From Achromobacter seleniivolatilans (GTDB lineage Bacteria > Pseudomonadota > Gammaproteobacteria > Burkholderiales > Burkholderiaceae_B): DNA of 64,000 bases. Made by a program: the position numbers and the translations under genes. The notes under the pieces were generated by a model. It saw only the letters and a list, made by a program, of their open reading frames with translations. It was not told the DNA's origin and made no database searches. The DNA lies in the NCBI RefSeq assembly GCF_030864005.1, contig NZ_CP132976.1:6386001-6450000 (forward strand). Reading direction: 5' to 3'. Below, in pieces: positions 16,239 through 24,596 of this stretch (its first letter is position 1; each line of letters opens with the position of its first letter).

Positions 16239-16673
16239 ATGGCACGATTCAATTTCACCCAAGACCCCGAAGAACCCGATCTGTGGGCAGCCGAGAACGT
16301 TGCCGCAGGCAATGACCGTCCCCCGATCCATGTCATGGTCCAGACAGACGGCGAAGAACCCGACGGCAGTGCGTCCAAGGTGGTCAAGGGCATCATTGAC
16401 GATCTTGATGATCACATCCTTGCCGCTTCCGAGTTCTTGCTGGATAACTACTCGTACGAGCACTGCAAAAAGCTCGGTATCGAAGATGACCAGCTTCTGA
16501 AAGAAGAAACCGCCGAAGCCATGGCTGAAAAGGCCGTGCTGCGCGCCTTGTGGCTGTTCGACGAAGACGGCGACGGCTACGAGCTGTGGTTCACGCTGCC
16601 CTGGGACCCCGTGCATACGTACGATGTCGAGTTCGAAGACGGCGTGCCGGTCTCCTGCTCCGTCAACGACTAA
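16239..16673 (+). CDS. Small acidic cytoplasmic protein, unknown function
   Basis: Protein of 144 aa. The ATG at 16239 was preferred over an upstream in-frame ATG because it has a CCGGAG ribosome site and gives a compact N-terminus (ARFNFTQDPEEPDLW). The protein is strongly acidic, rich in Asp and Glu, with no signal or membrane segment. The middle (residues 45-75) looks helical, with VKGIIDDLDDHILAASEFLL; the end contains LWFDE-like LWLFDEDGDGYELWFTLPWD. It is followed by a perfect hairpin. I do not recognise the family, and its neighbours give no functional clue. Confidence 0.7.
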   Translation: MARFNFTQDPEEPDLWAAENVAAGNDRPPIHVMVQTDGEEPDGSASKVVKGIIDDLDDHILAASEFLLDNYSYEHCKKLGIEDDQLLKEETAEAMAEKAVLRALWLFDEDGDGYELWFTLPWDPVHTYDVEFEDGVPVSCSVND

Positions 16674-16699
16674 GACCGCATTTTTGTTGTTGTTTTGTC

Positions 16700-16732
16700 T
16701 ACGAGCTGGCCCTAGCGGGCCAGCTCGTATTT
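16700..16732 (+). terminator. Hairpin terminator after the 144-aa protein
   Basis: The 13-base arms 16700-16712 and 16717-16729 are perfectly complementary around TAGC and followed by TTTCGTT. It overlaps the last codons of the convergent secreted-protein gene. Confidence 0.65.
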
Positions 16733-17086
16733 CGTTGCGAGGCTTTGCCCCAACGACTCGTCGTAGCGGTAGCGCAGCGTCACGGGCTTGCCTTTGCGAA
16801 TCTGGTTCAACGCGGTGTTTTCAAGCGCCACGTCTATCTCGCGGTTCACGAATTCCGTGCAGTCCGTATCAGCACGCGCGCCATCGGGGATATCCGCTGC
16901 CAGCACCTTCAACTTGAACAGGGTTTGCGACAGCTCGGTGCCATCCGTGCGGTATTGGCGCATCTGCACGGGCGGCGTCAAAACTGTGCCAGCCAGGTCG
17001 CAGGAGATGCGCGTCCAGGCGTGGGCGGAAGGCGCTACGGCAAGGGCAATAAGCGCCAGAATGCCGCGCAAGCGATGGGAAGTCAT
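16712..17086 (-). CDS. Secreted hypothetical protein
   Basis: Protein of 124 aa with a clear Sec signal peptide (about residues 1-23, RLRGILALIALAVAPSAHA). The mature part has two cysteines (in ISCDLAG and DTDCTEF) that could pair in the periplasm, and ends KPVTLRYRYDESLGQSLATKYELAR. No known domain was recognised. It converges on the acidic 144-aa gene, and its last codons form part of that gene's hairpin. Its own start lies 170 bp from the symporter gene end on the same strand, separated by a strong terminator. Confidence 0.7.
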   Translation of the reverse strand: MTSHRLRGILALIALAVAPSAHAWTRISCDLAGTVLTPPVQMRQYRTDGTELSQTLFKLKVLAADIPDGARADTDCTEFVNREIDVALENTALNQIRKGKPVTLRYRYDESLGQSLATKYELAR

Positions 17087-17205
17087 GGCAGGCGTCGCGT
17101 CAATGACAACAAGCGCGTGGCGCCAGAGCGCCGCGCTGGATGTCTTGCAAAGGGCTTCTATGTTGCTCCCGCGCGGGCGGCAAGGTCAAGCTCGCAGGTG
17201 TTAAG

Positions 17206-17245
17206 AAAAACGGGCCATCAGTTTGCACTGTGGCCCGTTTTTTTT
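17206..17245 (-). terminator. Rho-independent terminator of the symporter gene
   Basis: ACGGGCCA pairs with TGGCCCGT, with an inner CAGT/ACTG pair around TTGC and one bulged T. A-tract and T-tract flank the two sides, so it can work in both directions; the symporter gene (- strand) is the one it follows. Confidence 0.85.
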
Positions 17246-17255
17246 GCGGGAAGCC

Positions 17256-18563
17256 TTACACGTTTTGGGTCGTGGCGTGGCCAGCAGAGGCATCGTCAGC
17301 CGTGCCTGCCGCGGCGGGGGCATCCTGGGGCTGATCGCCTTCGTCGCCCTCAAGCTTGGCGATGACAGCGGTGGCCAGGCTGTTGCCCACCACGTTGGTC
17401 GCGGTGCGGCCCATGTCGAAGAACTGGTCGATGCCCATGATGAGCAGCAGGCCGGCTTCTGGCAGGTGGAACATCGGCAGGGTGGCGGCCACCACCACGA
17501 GCGAGGCGCGCGCCACGCCGGCCATGCCCTTGCTGGTCACCATCAGCACCAGCAGCAGCGTCAACTGCTGCGAGAAGCTCATATCAATGTTGTAGGCCTG
17601 CGCAATGAACAGCACTGCGAAGGACTGATACATCATCGATCCGTCCAGATTGAACGAATAACCCAGCGGCAGCACAAAGCCCGAAATGCGCTTGGACACG
17701 CCAAAACGCTCCAGCGCTTCAATCGTCTTGGGGTAGGCTGACTCGCTGCTGGCCGTGGAGAACGCCAGCAAGGTGGGCTCTTTGATCAGGCCGCCCAGGC
17801 GCCGCGTGGACTTACCCAGGAACAGGTAGCCAACGCCGAACAGAATGCACCACAGCAATGCCAGGCCCAGATAGAACTCGCCGATCAGCTTGCCGTAGCT
17901 GACCAGCACGCCCAGCCCTTCGGTCGTGATGGCGGCGGCCATGGCGGCGAACACGCCCAGCGGCGCAAAGCGCATCACGTAATCCGTCACGCGGAACATG
18001 ATCTTGGCCAGCTCTTCGATCATGTTGTAGATCGTGTTGTGGCCCTTGCTGCGAATGAACGACAGCGCTGCGCCAAAGAACAGCGAGAACACCAGAATTT
18101 GGAGGATCTCGTTGTTGGCCATGGCTTCGGCAATGCTCTTGGGGAACACGTGCGCGATGAAAGCCTTCAGCGTGAAATCACCGGTCTTCAGGCCAGAGGT
18201 GATCCCAGCGTCCGGGATCGCCAGATTCATATGCGCGCCAGGCTGGAAGATATTGACCAGCGCCAGGCCCAGCAGCAGCGAAATTGCGGATGCGGCGATA
18301 AACCAGATCATCGCGCGCAGGCCAATGCGGCCTACGGCGTTGGCATCGCTCATGCTGGCCAGGCCGGATACCAGGGTGGCGAACACCAGCGGGGCAATGA
18401 TCATCTTGATCATGCGCAGAAAAATATCGGTAATCAGGCTGAAGTACGAGGCGATCTGTTTGGCCTCGTTGGCATCTTGCGCGTACTTATTGCAGATATA
18501 ACCCACCAGAACGCCCAGCACCATGGCGATGCCGATGTAACGCGTCAGCTTCTTAGTATTCAT
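17256..18563 (-). CDS. Dicarboxylate/amino acid:cation symporter (DAACS family)
   Basis: Inner-membrane carrier of 435 aa from the ATG at 18563 (MNTKKLTRYIGIA); a longer open frame upstream lacks a ribosome site and family resemblance. Family motifs are present: the serine-rich FSTASSESAYPKTIEAL of hairpin 1, LGYSFNLDGSMMYQSFAVLF of TM7, TSKGMAGVARASLVV of hairpin 2 and IDQFFDMGRTATNVVGNSLA of TM8. These bind substrate and Na+ or H+. Glutamate, aspartate and C4-dicarboxylates are all possible. The last 35 residues are an Ala/Asp-rich cytoplasmic tail. A 10-bp inverted repeat lies 145 bp upstream. Confidence 0.92.
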   Translation of the reverse strand: MNTKKLTRYIGIAMVLGVLVGYICNKYAQDANEAKQIASYFSLITDIFLRMIKMIIAPLVFATLVSGLASMSDANAVGRIGLRAMIWFIAASAISLLLGLALVNIFQPGAHMNLAIPDAGITSGLKTGDFTLKAFIAHVFPKSIAEAMANNEILQILVFSLFFGAALSFIRSKGHNTIYNMIEELAKIMFRVTDYVMRFAPLGVFAAMAAAITTEGLGVLVSYGKLIGEFYLGLALLWCILFGVGYLFLGKSTRRLGGLIKEPTLLAFSTASSESAYPKTIEALERFGVSKRISGFVLPLGYSFNLDGSMMYQSFAVLFIAQAYNIDMSFSQQLTLLLVLMVTSKGMAGVARASLVVVAATLPMFHLPEAGLLLIMGIDQFFDMGRTATNVVGNSLATAVIAKLEGDEGDQPQDAPAAAGTADDASAGHATTQNV

Positions 18564-18707
18564 GATCAAAACGGAATCGAAGGCCCGCCGCAAAGCCCTG
18601 CTGGGCTGGGCCCGCCGGCATCGGGCAGGGCAAGACGGGTCCGTTGATGGATATGCCAGGGCACCCAGTGCTACGGGTTTTCCCTTGGGGCGCGATGTTA
18701 ACGCCGC

Positions 18708-18733
18708 CAACCTGACAGATAGTTGTCAGGTTG
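18708..18733. promoter_or_regulatory. Perfect inverted repeat upstream of the symporter gene
   Basis: CAACCTGACA (18708-18717) and TGTCAGGTTG (18724-18733) are exact reverse complements around GATAGT. No U-tract follows on either strand, so an operator is more likely than a terminator. It lies in the 253-bp gap between the symporter start and the end of the binding-protein gene. Confidence 0.5.
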
Positions 18734-18816
18734 GGGACGGATCAGGTATCCGTTCCCTGGCATTTCCTGGCGGAAATCAGATGTGCAATTCGTATCACTT
18801 CCGCGCGTATGCGGGC

Positions 18817-20424
18817 TTAGTTAGGAGCGAGCCAGGCGTCAGCGTAGGTATCCACTGCACCCAGGCCCGTCGTGATGGCGCCGTGCACGCGCTTATCCAG
18901 AAAGGTGGAGTAATTGGTGTCGTCGATCCAGGCCAGCGGCACATCTTCCACCAGAATCTTCTGCACTTCGGTGTATAGGCGCTGACGTTCCTCGTCGGTG
19001 GGGGCGGTGGCGGCCTGGTCGAACAGTTCGTCCACTTTGGGATTCCGATATTGCGAGGTGTTGGTGAAGGCCAGCCCCTTTTTGATGTTGCTGCTGACGT
19101 AGGTGCGCGATACGCCGATGGCGGGGTCGCCGTATTGGAATACGCCGTTATAGGCCATGTCGAAATCCCAGTTGCCCATGCGCGTTGTCCAGCCGCCCAC
19201 ATCTGTGCTTTCGATGTCGATGACAATGCCCACCTTGCCCAGGCTTTGCTTGGTGTATTCGGCAATGCGGCGCTGCATTTCGCCGTATGGGTTGGGGATC
19301 AGGCCCAGTTTCACGCGTACGCCCTTGGCGTCCGGTTTCAGGCCCATTTCATCGAGCAGGGCGATGGCCTTTTTGGGATCGTAGGGATATTGCTTGATGT
19401 CCGGGTCGTAGAAGCGCGTATTGCGATGGAACGGCCCCGTGGACACGGTGCCCATGCCAAACATGATCCGCTTGGCAATGAATTCGCGATCGATGGCGTA
19501 CATCACGGCCTGCCGAAAGCGTTTGTCGTCCATCGGCTTGCGGGCCTCATTCATTTCGATCCAGTGCAGCGTGGACCAGTACTCATAACCCTTTTGCGTG
19601 ACGTTGATGTGCGCAAGCTTGGCCACGCGCGCCATGTCAAAGGGTTCTATATCTTGCAGCCACGCTTGTTGCACGGTGCGTTGTTCCAGCGCCAGGCGGC
19701 GTGAGGCGGCGTCGGGAATGACACGGTAAATAATGCCGTCCAGGTACGGCCTGCCTTCCTTCCAGTAGTGCTCGTTCTTGACCAGTTCAATGTACGAACC
19801 ACGCTCCCACCGTTTGAATTTGAACGGACCGGTGCCTATCGGCGCATTGTTGTGCGGATTTTGCGCCAGTGGCGTGTCCACATCGAACAGATGCTTGGGC
19901 AGAATGACTCCACCGCCAATGTCGAACGCGTACAACAAGGCGGAATAGCGTTCCTTGAGCTGGAACACCACGGTGTGCTCGTCCGGGGCTGTGATGTCCT
20001 GGATGTAGCGCATCAAAGCGCGCGTGCGCGGCGTGTTGGCCAATATCTGCTTATACGAGAACAGCACGTCCGCCGAGGTAAAGGGCTTGCCGTCATGCCA
20101 TTGCGCGTTGGGCTGCAGATGAAAGGTGTAAGTCAGCTGGTCAGCCGATATGTCCCAGGACTTGGCCAGGCTGGGTTGCGGTTTCAGATCGAAGGAATAG
20201 GTCAGCAGGCTTTCGTAAACTTTGCCGGCCACCATCTGCGTGGTGCCGACCTGCTGCATCGCGACGTTCAGATTGGGCGGCTCGGGGTTCAAAATGGCGG
20301 TCAGCACGCCGCCATATTGCGGGGGAGACTCAGGCGAGGCGGCCAGGGCGGCAGAGGCGGAAGCGATGGCAGAGATAACCAGCAACCCCTGCATCAAGGC
20401 GCGGCGGACGATGTTGCACTTCAA
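18817..20424 (-). CDS. ABC transporter substrate-binding protein, family 5 (copy 1)
   Basis: Periplasmic binding protein of 535 aa for a peptide-like solute. The start is TTG at 20424, chosen because AGGAGG lies 6 bp upstream; the next ATG is at residue 11, inside the signal peptide (about residues 1-28). Family 5 motifs include YGGVLTAILNPEPPNLN, AKSWDISADQLTYTFHLQPN, WHDGKPFTSADVLFSYKQIL and GTGPFKFKRWERGSYIELVK. It aligns almost without gaps with the protein at 22983. It has no permease of its own and probably feeds the DppBCDF-like transporter encoded across the IclR gene. A palindromic operator lies 57 bp upstream. Confidence 0.93.
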   Translation of the reverse strand: MKCNIVRRALMQGLLVISAIASASAALAASPESPPQYGGVLTAILNPEPPNLNVAMQQVGTTQMVAGKVYESLLTYSFDLKPQPSLAKSWDISADQLTYTFHLQPNAQWHDGKPFTSADVLFSYKQILANTPRTRALMRYIQDITAPDEHTVVFQLKERYSALLYAFDIGGGVILPKHLFDVDTPLAQNPHNNAPIGTGPFKFKRWERGSYIELVKNEHYWKEGRPYLDGIIYRVIPDAASRRLALEQRTVQQAWLQDIEPFDMARVAKLAHINVTQKGYEYWSTLHWIEMNEARKPMDDKRFRQAVMYAIDREFIAKRIMFGMGTVSTGPFHRNTRFYDPDIKQYPYDPKKAIALLDEMGLKPDAKGVRVKLGLIPNPYGEMQRRIAEYTKQSLGKVGIVIDIESTDVGGWTTRMGNWDFDMAYNGVFQYGDPAIGVSRTYVSSNIKKGLAFTNTSQYRNPKVDELFDQAATAPTDEERQRLYTEVQKILVEDVPLAWIDDTNYSTFLDKRVHGAITTGLGAVDTYADAWLAPN

Positions 20425-20480
20425 GGCAAACCTCCTTGGGTGGCGGCCGCAATTGGCGGCGGCCCGGCAATGGCGTTATA

Positions 20481-20507
20481 TCTTGAGTATCAAATATTGA
20501 TACTCAA
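20481..20507. promoter_or_regulatory. Palindromic operator upstream of binding protein copy 1 (probable IclR site)
   Basis: CTTGAGTATCAA-ATA-TTGATACTCAAG has 12-bp perfect arms. Its core AGTATCAAATATTGATACT is identical to the site at 21546-21564. A TATAAC -10-like string for the - strand abuts it at 20474-20479. Confidence 0.75.
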
Positions 20508-20599
20508 GAATCCAAGTGGCTTATGGTGCAACAGCATGAGGCGTCAGGCAAGGCAGGCACGCTAGGGATTTCCCGGCCATCACCCAGGGGGCAGCGCCA

Positions 20600-21373
20600 T
20601 CAGTTGCGGTTGGGACGGCCGCTGAGTGCGCGCGCGGCCGAGATGGCCAGCGAGCTGAAACGCTGCGAAAAAGAGTCCAGCGTCCATTCAGCCAGTAAGC
20701 CGGAAATGTGAATGGCAGCCAGTGGGCGGCCACTGTGATCGACCACAGCGCTGGCCAGAACGATCTCGCCCACCATGCTTTCTTCCAGACAGATCGCATA
20801 ACCCTGGATGCGAGCGTCACGCACGCGCTGGCGGATCAGGTCGGGGTCGGTGATGGTCTTGGGCGTCAGTGGCCGCATGTCGCTGCGGGCAAGGATGTCG
20901 TCCACTTCGTCGTCGCCCAGGTGGGACATGATCGCGCGTCCGCCTGACGACGAAAACGTGGGCATGCGGCGGCCCACCAGCGTTGCGTAGAACGTCTGGC
21001 GCTTGGTCTGCCGGCGCAGTGCATAGACGATGGTCAGATCGTCGAAGAGGCTTAGATCAACGCGTTCTCCGCACTCTTGCTGCAATTGTTCAAGGATGGG
21101 CGTTGCGCGTTCAAGCAGGGGATGGCTGCGCAGGTAATCGAAGGTACGGTCCAGAATCTTTTTGCCCAGCACATACCCGCGCTGATTGATGCCGCGTTCC
21201 AGATAACCCAACGCTACCAGCGTGTGCAACATGCGCTGCGTTGAGCTGCGATCCAGCCCCGAGAGTTCCGTCAGTTCGTTCAGGCTGAGCGGGCCGGGGT
21301 GGTTGGAAAAAGCCTCCAGGATGCCGAAGCCTTTCGCCAAGGATTGGTTGAACCGGGTCTCGGTTGTGGCCAT
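20600..21373 (-). CDS. IclR-family transcriptional regulator
   Basis: Protein of 257 aa. The N-terminal winged helix-turn-helix (about residues 8-70) contains NQSLAKGFGILEAFSNHPGP, LSLNELTELSGLDRSSTQRM and LHTLVALGYLERG. The IclR effector domain follows, with ECGERVDLSLFDDLTIVYAL, SSGGRAIMSHLGDDEVDDIL and GYAICLEESMVGEIVLASAV. It lies between the two units it probably controls, since an identical palindrome lies upstream of each. It is on the same strand as binding protein copy 1 and divergent from the M20-ABC-amidase operon. The effector is unknown. Confidence 0.92.
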   Translation of the reverse strand: MATTETRFNQSLAKGFGILEAFSNHPGPLSLNELTELSGLDRSSTQRMLHTLVALGYLERGINQRGYVLGKKILDRTFDYLRSHPLLERATPILEQLQQECGERVDLSLFDDLTIVYALRRQTKRQTFYATLVGRRMPTFSSSGGRAIMSHLGDDEVDDILARSDMRPLTPKTITDPDLIRQRVRDARIQGYAICLEESMVGEIVLASAVVDHSGRPLAAIHISGLLAEWTLDSFSQRFSSLAISAARALSGRPNRN

Positions 21374-21544
21374 GTTGATCTACTCCAATTTTTTTTGTTT
21401 GCGGCGTTGCATCGGCGCGTCTATCGCGCACGCGGGATACGCACTGTAGCGGCTGGCGATTTCTGACAGGGCTAGGGAAATCACCCATGGCTAGCGTCTT
21501 GCCCCGAACTTTGGTGAACTCTATCATGCCAAATATAGATATCT

Positions 21545-21565
21545 AAGTATCAAATATTGATACTT
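21545..21565. promoter_or_regulatory. Palindromic operator upstream of the M20-ABC-amidase operon (probable IclR site)
   Basis: AAGTATCAA-ATA-TTGATACTT has 9-bp arms and repeats the 19-bp core of the site at 20481-20507. A possible promoter, TTGGTG (21511-21516), 17 bp, TATAGA (21534-21539), lies just upstream, so a bound repressor would cover the start of transcription. Confidence 0.75.
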
Positions 21566-21603
21566 GTGTTGATAAAGAGTCCAAACTCGACAAAGGGATT
21601 GCA

Positions 21604-22926
21604 ATGAGCACCGTCGCAGCAGCCAGCCTGGATCAGGGCCAAATCGCCGAAGCCGTGGGCAAACTTCGCCAATACATGACCGATACGCTGACGGGGTTCG
21701 TGCAATGCCGCAGCTTGCCCGGCCAAGAGATGTCCGCCGCCGAGTTCCTGGAAGATGCGTTGGCCGATCTGGGCCTGTCGTCCGAGCGCATCGCGTTGCG
21801 TACTGAAGAAATCCAGAATCTGCCGCTGTACTCGCCTGCCTGCTGCCCGGACGGCGGCCGCTACAACGTATTGGCACGCCACGAACCGCGCAGCGCCGCG
21901 GGCCGCGCCGTCTTGTTCAACGGCCACCTCGATGTGGTGCCCACCGGCCCGCATGAACTATGGGACGCCGCGCCTTTTGACGGCGAACTGCGCGATGGCT
22001 GGCTATACGGGCGCGGTGCGGGCGACATGAAGGCGGGCATCATCTGCGCGCTGGCAGCGTTCAAAGCGTTGAGTGACCTGGGCATGCAACCCGCTGGAGC
22101 CGTCGGTTTCAACGGCGTGCTTGAAGAAGAAAATACCGGTAACGGCACCTTGGCCACGGTGTCCGCGCTGCAAAGCGCCATTGCGGCGGCCAAGCTCAGC
22201 GCGTTTGACGCGGTCATCATTCCCGAACCCACCAACGAACGCATGATGAGCGCGCAACTGGGCGTGTACTGGATGTACGTGGACATCGTGGGCCGGCCCG
22301 CCCATGCCGCCTACATGACCACGGGCGTCAATCCGGTTGAAACGGGCCTGCGCATCGTCGATGCCATGAAGCAGCTGGAACATGAATGGAACCTGCCTGA
22401 AAACCGGCATCCCGCCTACCGCGAACATGCGCATCCCATTAATTTCAACCTGGGCCAGATTCACGCCGGCGACTGGAATTCGTCGGTGCCTAGCGTCTGC
22501 ACGCTGGGCATGCGTATTGCCTGCTATCCAGACATGTCCATCGATACCGCCAAAGCCATCGTGGCAGAGCGCATTCGCGCGGTCGAGGCGCAACTGACCG
22601 ACAGCGATGTGCGCATCGACATCCGCTATGAAGGCTTTCATGCGCCTGGCTGCGAATACGACCTGGATGTTCCTGCAATGCAATTACTGGCCGACTCGCA
22701 TCGCCGCGTGGCTGGCGAACTGCCCGAGCCCACAGCGCTGACGGCAACGACCGATGGCCGGCACTTCCGCTTGATGATGGATGTGCCAGTCACCTGCTAC
22801 GGCCCCAAGGTGCAGAACGTGCACGGTTTTAACGAATGCGTTTCGGTGGACAGCATGGTGCGCGTTGCAACGTCGCTGGCGCTGTTCATCCATGACTGGT
22901 GCGGCGTCGAACCGCGGCAAGCCTGA
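21604..22926 (+). CDS. M20-family deacylase/peptidase (ArgE/DapE type)
   Basis: Metallohydrolase of 440 aa. The first zinc-site motif is LFNGHLDVVPTGP (about residues 103-115), the bridging Asp is in GRGAGDMKAGIICALAA, and the catalytic Glu pair is in FNGVLEEENTGNGT. The dimerisation domain contains YWMYVDIVGRPAHAAYM, and the last ligand region holds TTDGRHF and CYGPKVQNVHGFNECVS. Such enzymes remove N-acyl groups or cleave small peptides. It starts the operon M20-SBP-dppB-dppC-dppDF-amidase, so it may process the imported compound in the cytoplasm. The substrate is unknown. Confidence 0.9.
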   Translation: MSTVAAASLDQGQIAEAVGKLRQYMTDTLTGFVQCRSLPGQEMSAAEFLEDALADLGLSSERIALRTEEIQNLPLYSPACCPDGGRYNVLARHEPRSAAGRAVLFNGHLDVVPTGPHELWDAAPFDGELRDGWLYGRGAGDMKAGIICALAAFKALSDLGMQPAGAVGFNGVLEEENTGNGTLATVSALQSAIAAAKLSAFDAVIIPEPTNERMMSAQLGVYWMYVDIVGRPAHAAYMTTGVNPVETGLRIVDAMKQLEHEWNLPENRHPAYREHAHPINFNLGQIHAGDWNSSVPSVCTLGMRIACYPDMSIDTAKAIVAERIRAVEAQLTDSDVRIDIRYEGFHAPGCEYDLDVPAMQLLADSHRRVAGELPEPTALTATTDGRHFRLMMDVPVTCYGPKVQNVHGFNECVSVDSMVRVATSLALFIHDWCGVEPRQA

Positions 22927-22982
22927 ATCGGGCCGCGGCATAGGCCGCGGCTTTCTCCCATTTTTCCTACGGAATTCCCGCC

Positions 22983-24596
22983 ATGACATCCCACTACGCC
23001 CCGCGCGTGCTGGCGCGCTGCGCGCTGGCTGCCGCCAGCTTGTTTGCCGCCGCCGCCCCTGTGTCGCACGCTGCCTCCCCGGAACCCGCACCGCAGTACG
23101 GCGGCGTGCTGACCGCCATCGTCAACCCCGAACCGCCCACCTTGAACGTTGCCGTCCAGCAGGTGGCAAGCACTCAACTGGTTGGCGGAAAAATCTTTGA
23201 AAGCCTGCTGACTTATTCCTTCGACCTGAAGCCGCAGCCGGGGCTGGCGAAATCGTGGGATGTGTCCGCAGACCGCCTGACCTACACCTTTCATTTGCAG
23301 CCCAAGGTTCAGTGGCATGACGGCAAGCCGTTTTCAGCTGACGATGTGGTGTTTACCTACACCAAGATCCTGGCCAATACGCCGCGCACGCGCACGTTGA
23401 TGTCCAACGTTGAGCAGGTTTCCGCGCCGGACGCGGGCACCGTCGTCTTTAAATTGAAGCAGCCGTATTCGGCATTCCTCTACGCATTCGATATTGGCGG
23501 CGGCGCCATTCTGCCCAAACATCTGTACGACGTAGATACGCCCATCGGACAGAACCCAAACAACAACGCGCCGATTGGAACCGGCCCGTTCAAGTTCAAG
23601 CGCTGGGAACGCGGTTCGTACATTGAACTGGTCAAGAACGAGCACTACTGGAAAGAAGGCCGGCCCTACCTGGACGGCATTACCTATCGCGTGATTCCCG
23701 ATTCCGCCTCGCGCCGCATGGCGCTGGAGCAGGGCTCGGTGTTGCAGGCCTGGATGCTGGATATCGAGCCCGTCGATGTGACGCGTGTGGCCAAGTTGCC
23801 TCACATTACGCGTACGCAGAAGGGGTACGAGTATTGGTCCACGATGCAATGGATTGAGCTGAACGGCGGCCGCCAGCCCTTCGCCGACAAGCGTTTCCGC
23901 CAAGCCCTGATGTACGGCATCAACCGCGAGTTCATTGCCGAAAAAATCATGTTTGGTTCGGGCACGGTGGCCACCGGCCCCATTCATCACAACACGCGTT
24001 TCTACGACCCCAACGTCAAGAAGTATCCCTACGATCCCAAACAGGCCATTGCGCTGCTGGACGAGATGGGCCTGAAGCCGGACGCCAAGGGCGTGCGCGC
24101 CACCGTCGGCCTGATTCCGTTGCCTTACGGCGAAATGCCGCGCCGCATCTCCGAATACATCAAGCAGAACCTGGCAAAGATCGGTGTGGCCGTCACGCTT
24201 GAAAACACGGATGTGGGCGGCTGGACCAGCCGTATCGGCAACTGGGATTTCGACATGGGCGCCAATGGCGTATTCCAGTATGGTGATCCGGCCATTGGCG
24301 TGTCGCGGACCTATCTGGGCAGCAACATCAAGAAGGGGCTGATGTTCAGCAATACCTCGCAGTACAACAACCCCAAGGTCGATGAACTGTTCAATGCCGC
24401 CGCCACCGCAGGCACCGACGAAGAACGCCAGAAGCTGTACAGCGAAGCGCAACGCATTCTGGTGGACGACGTTCCGGTGCTGTGGCTGGCTGACACCAAC
24501 TACTCCACGCTGTTGAACAAGCGCGTGCATAACGCTGTGACCACTGCGCTGGGCGTGGTGGATACGCAGAGCGACGCCTGGTTGTCCAAAGAATGA
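22983..24596 (+). CDS. ABC transporter substrate-binding protein, family 5 (copy 2)
   Basis: Periplasmic binding protein of 537 aa with a signal peptide (about residues 1-31, ending SHAAS). It shares long blocks with copy 1, for example GTGPFKFKRWERGSYIELVK, NEHYWKEGRPYLDGI and FYDP-N-KYPYDPK-AIALLDE, and differs mainly in the N-terminal signal and in scattered surface positions. The stop overlaps the permease ATG (ATGA). As part of a complete transporter operon it is the main receptor; copy 1 probably broadens or tunes ligand range. Confidence 0.94.
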   Translation: MTSHYAPRVLARCALAAASLFAAAAPVSHAASPEPAPQYGGVLTAIVNPEPPTLNVAVQQVASTQLVGGKIFESLLTYSFDLKPQPGLAKSWDVSADRLTYTFHLQPKVQWHDGKPFSADDVVFTYTKILANTPRTRTLMSNVEQVSAPDAGTVVFKLKQPYSAFLYAFDIGGGAILPKHLYDVDTPIGQNPNNNAPIGTGPFKFKRWERGSYIELVKNEHYWKEGRPYLDGITYRVIPDSASRRMALEQGSVLQAWMLDIEPVDVTRVAKLPHITRTQKGYEYWSTMQWIELNGGRQPFADKRFRQALMYGINREFIAEKIMFGSGTVATGPIHHNTRFYDPNVKKYPYDPKQAIALLDEMGLKPDAKGVRATVGLIPLPYGEMPRRISEYIKQNLAKIGVAVTLENTDVGGWTSRIGNWDFDMGANGVFQYGDPAIGVSRTYLGSNIKKGLMFSNTSQYNNPKVDELFNAAATAGTDEERQKLYSEAQRILVDDVPVLWLADTNYSTLLNKRVHNAVTTALGVVDTQSDAWLSKE

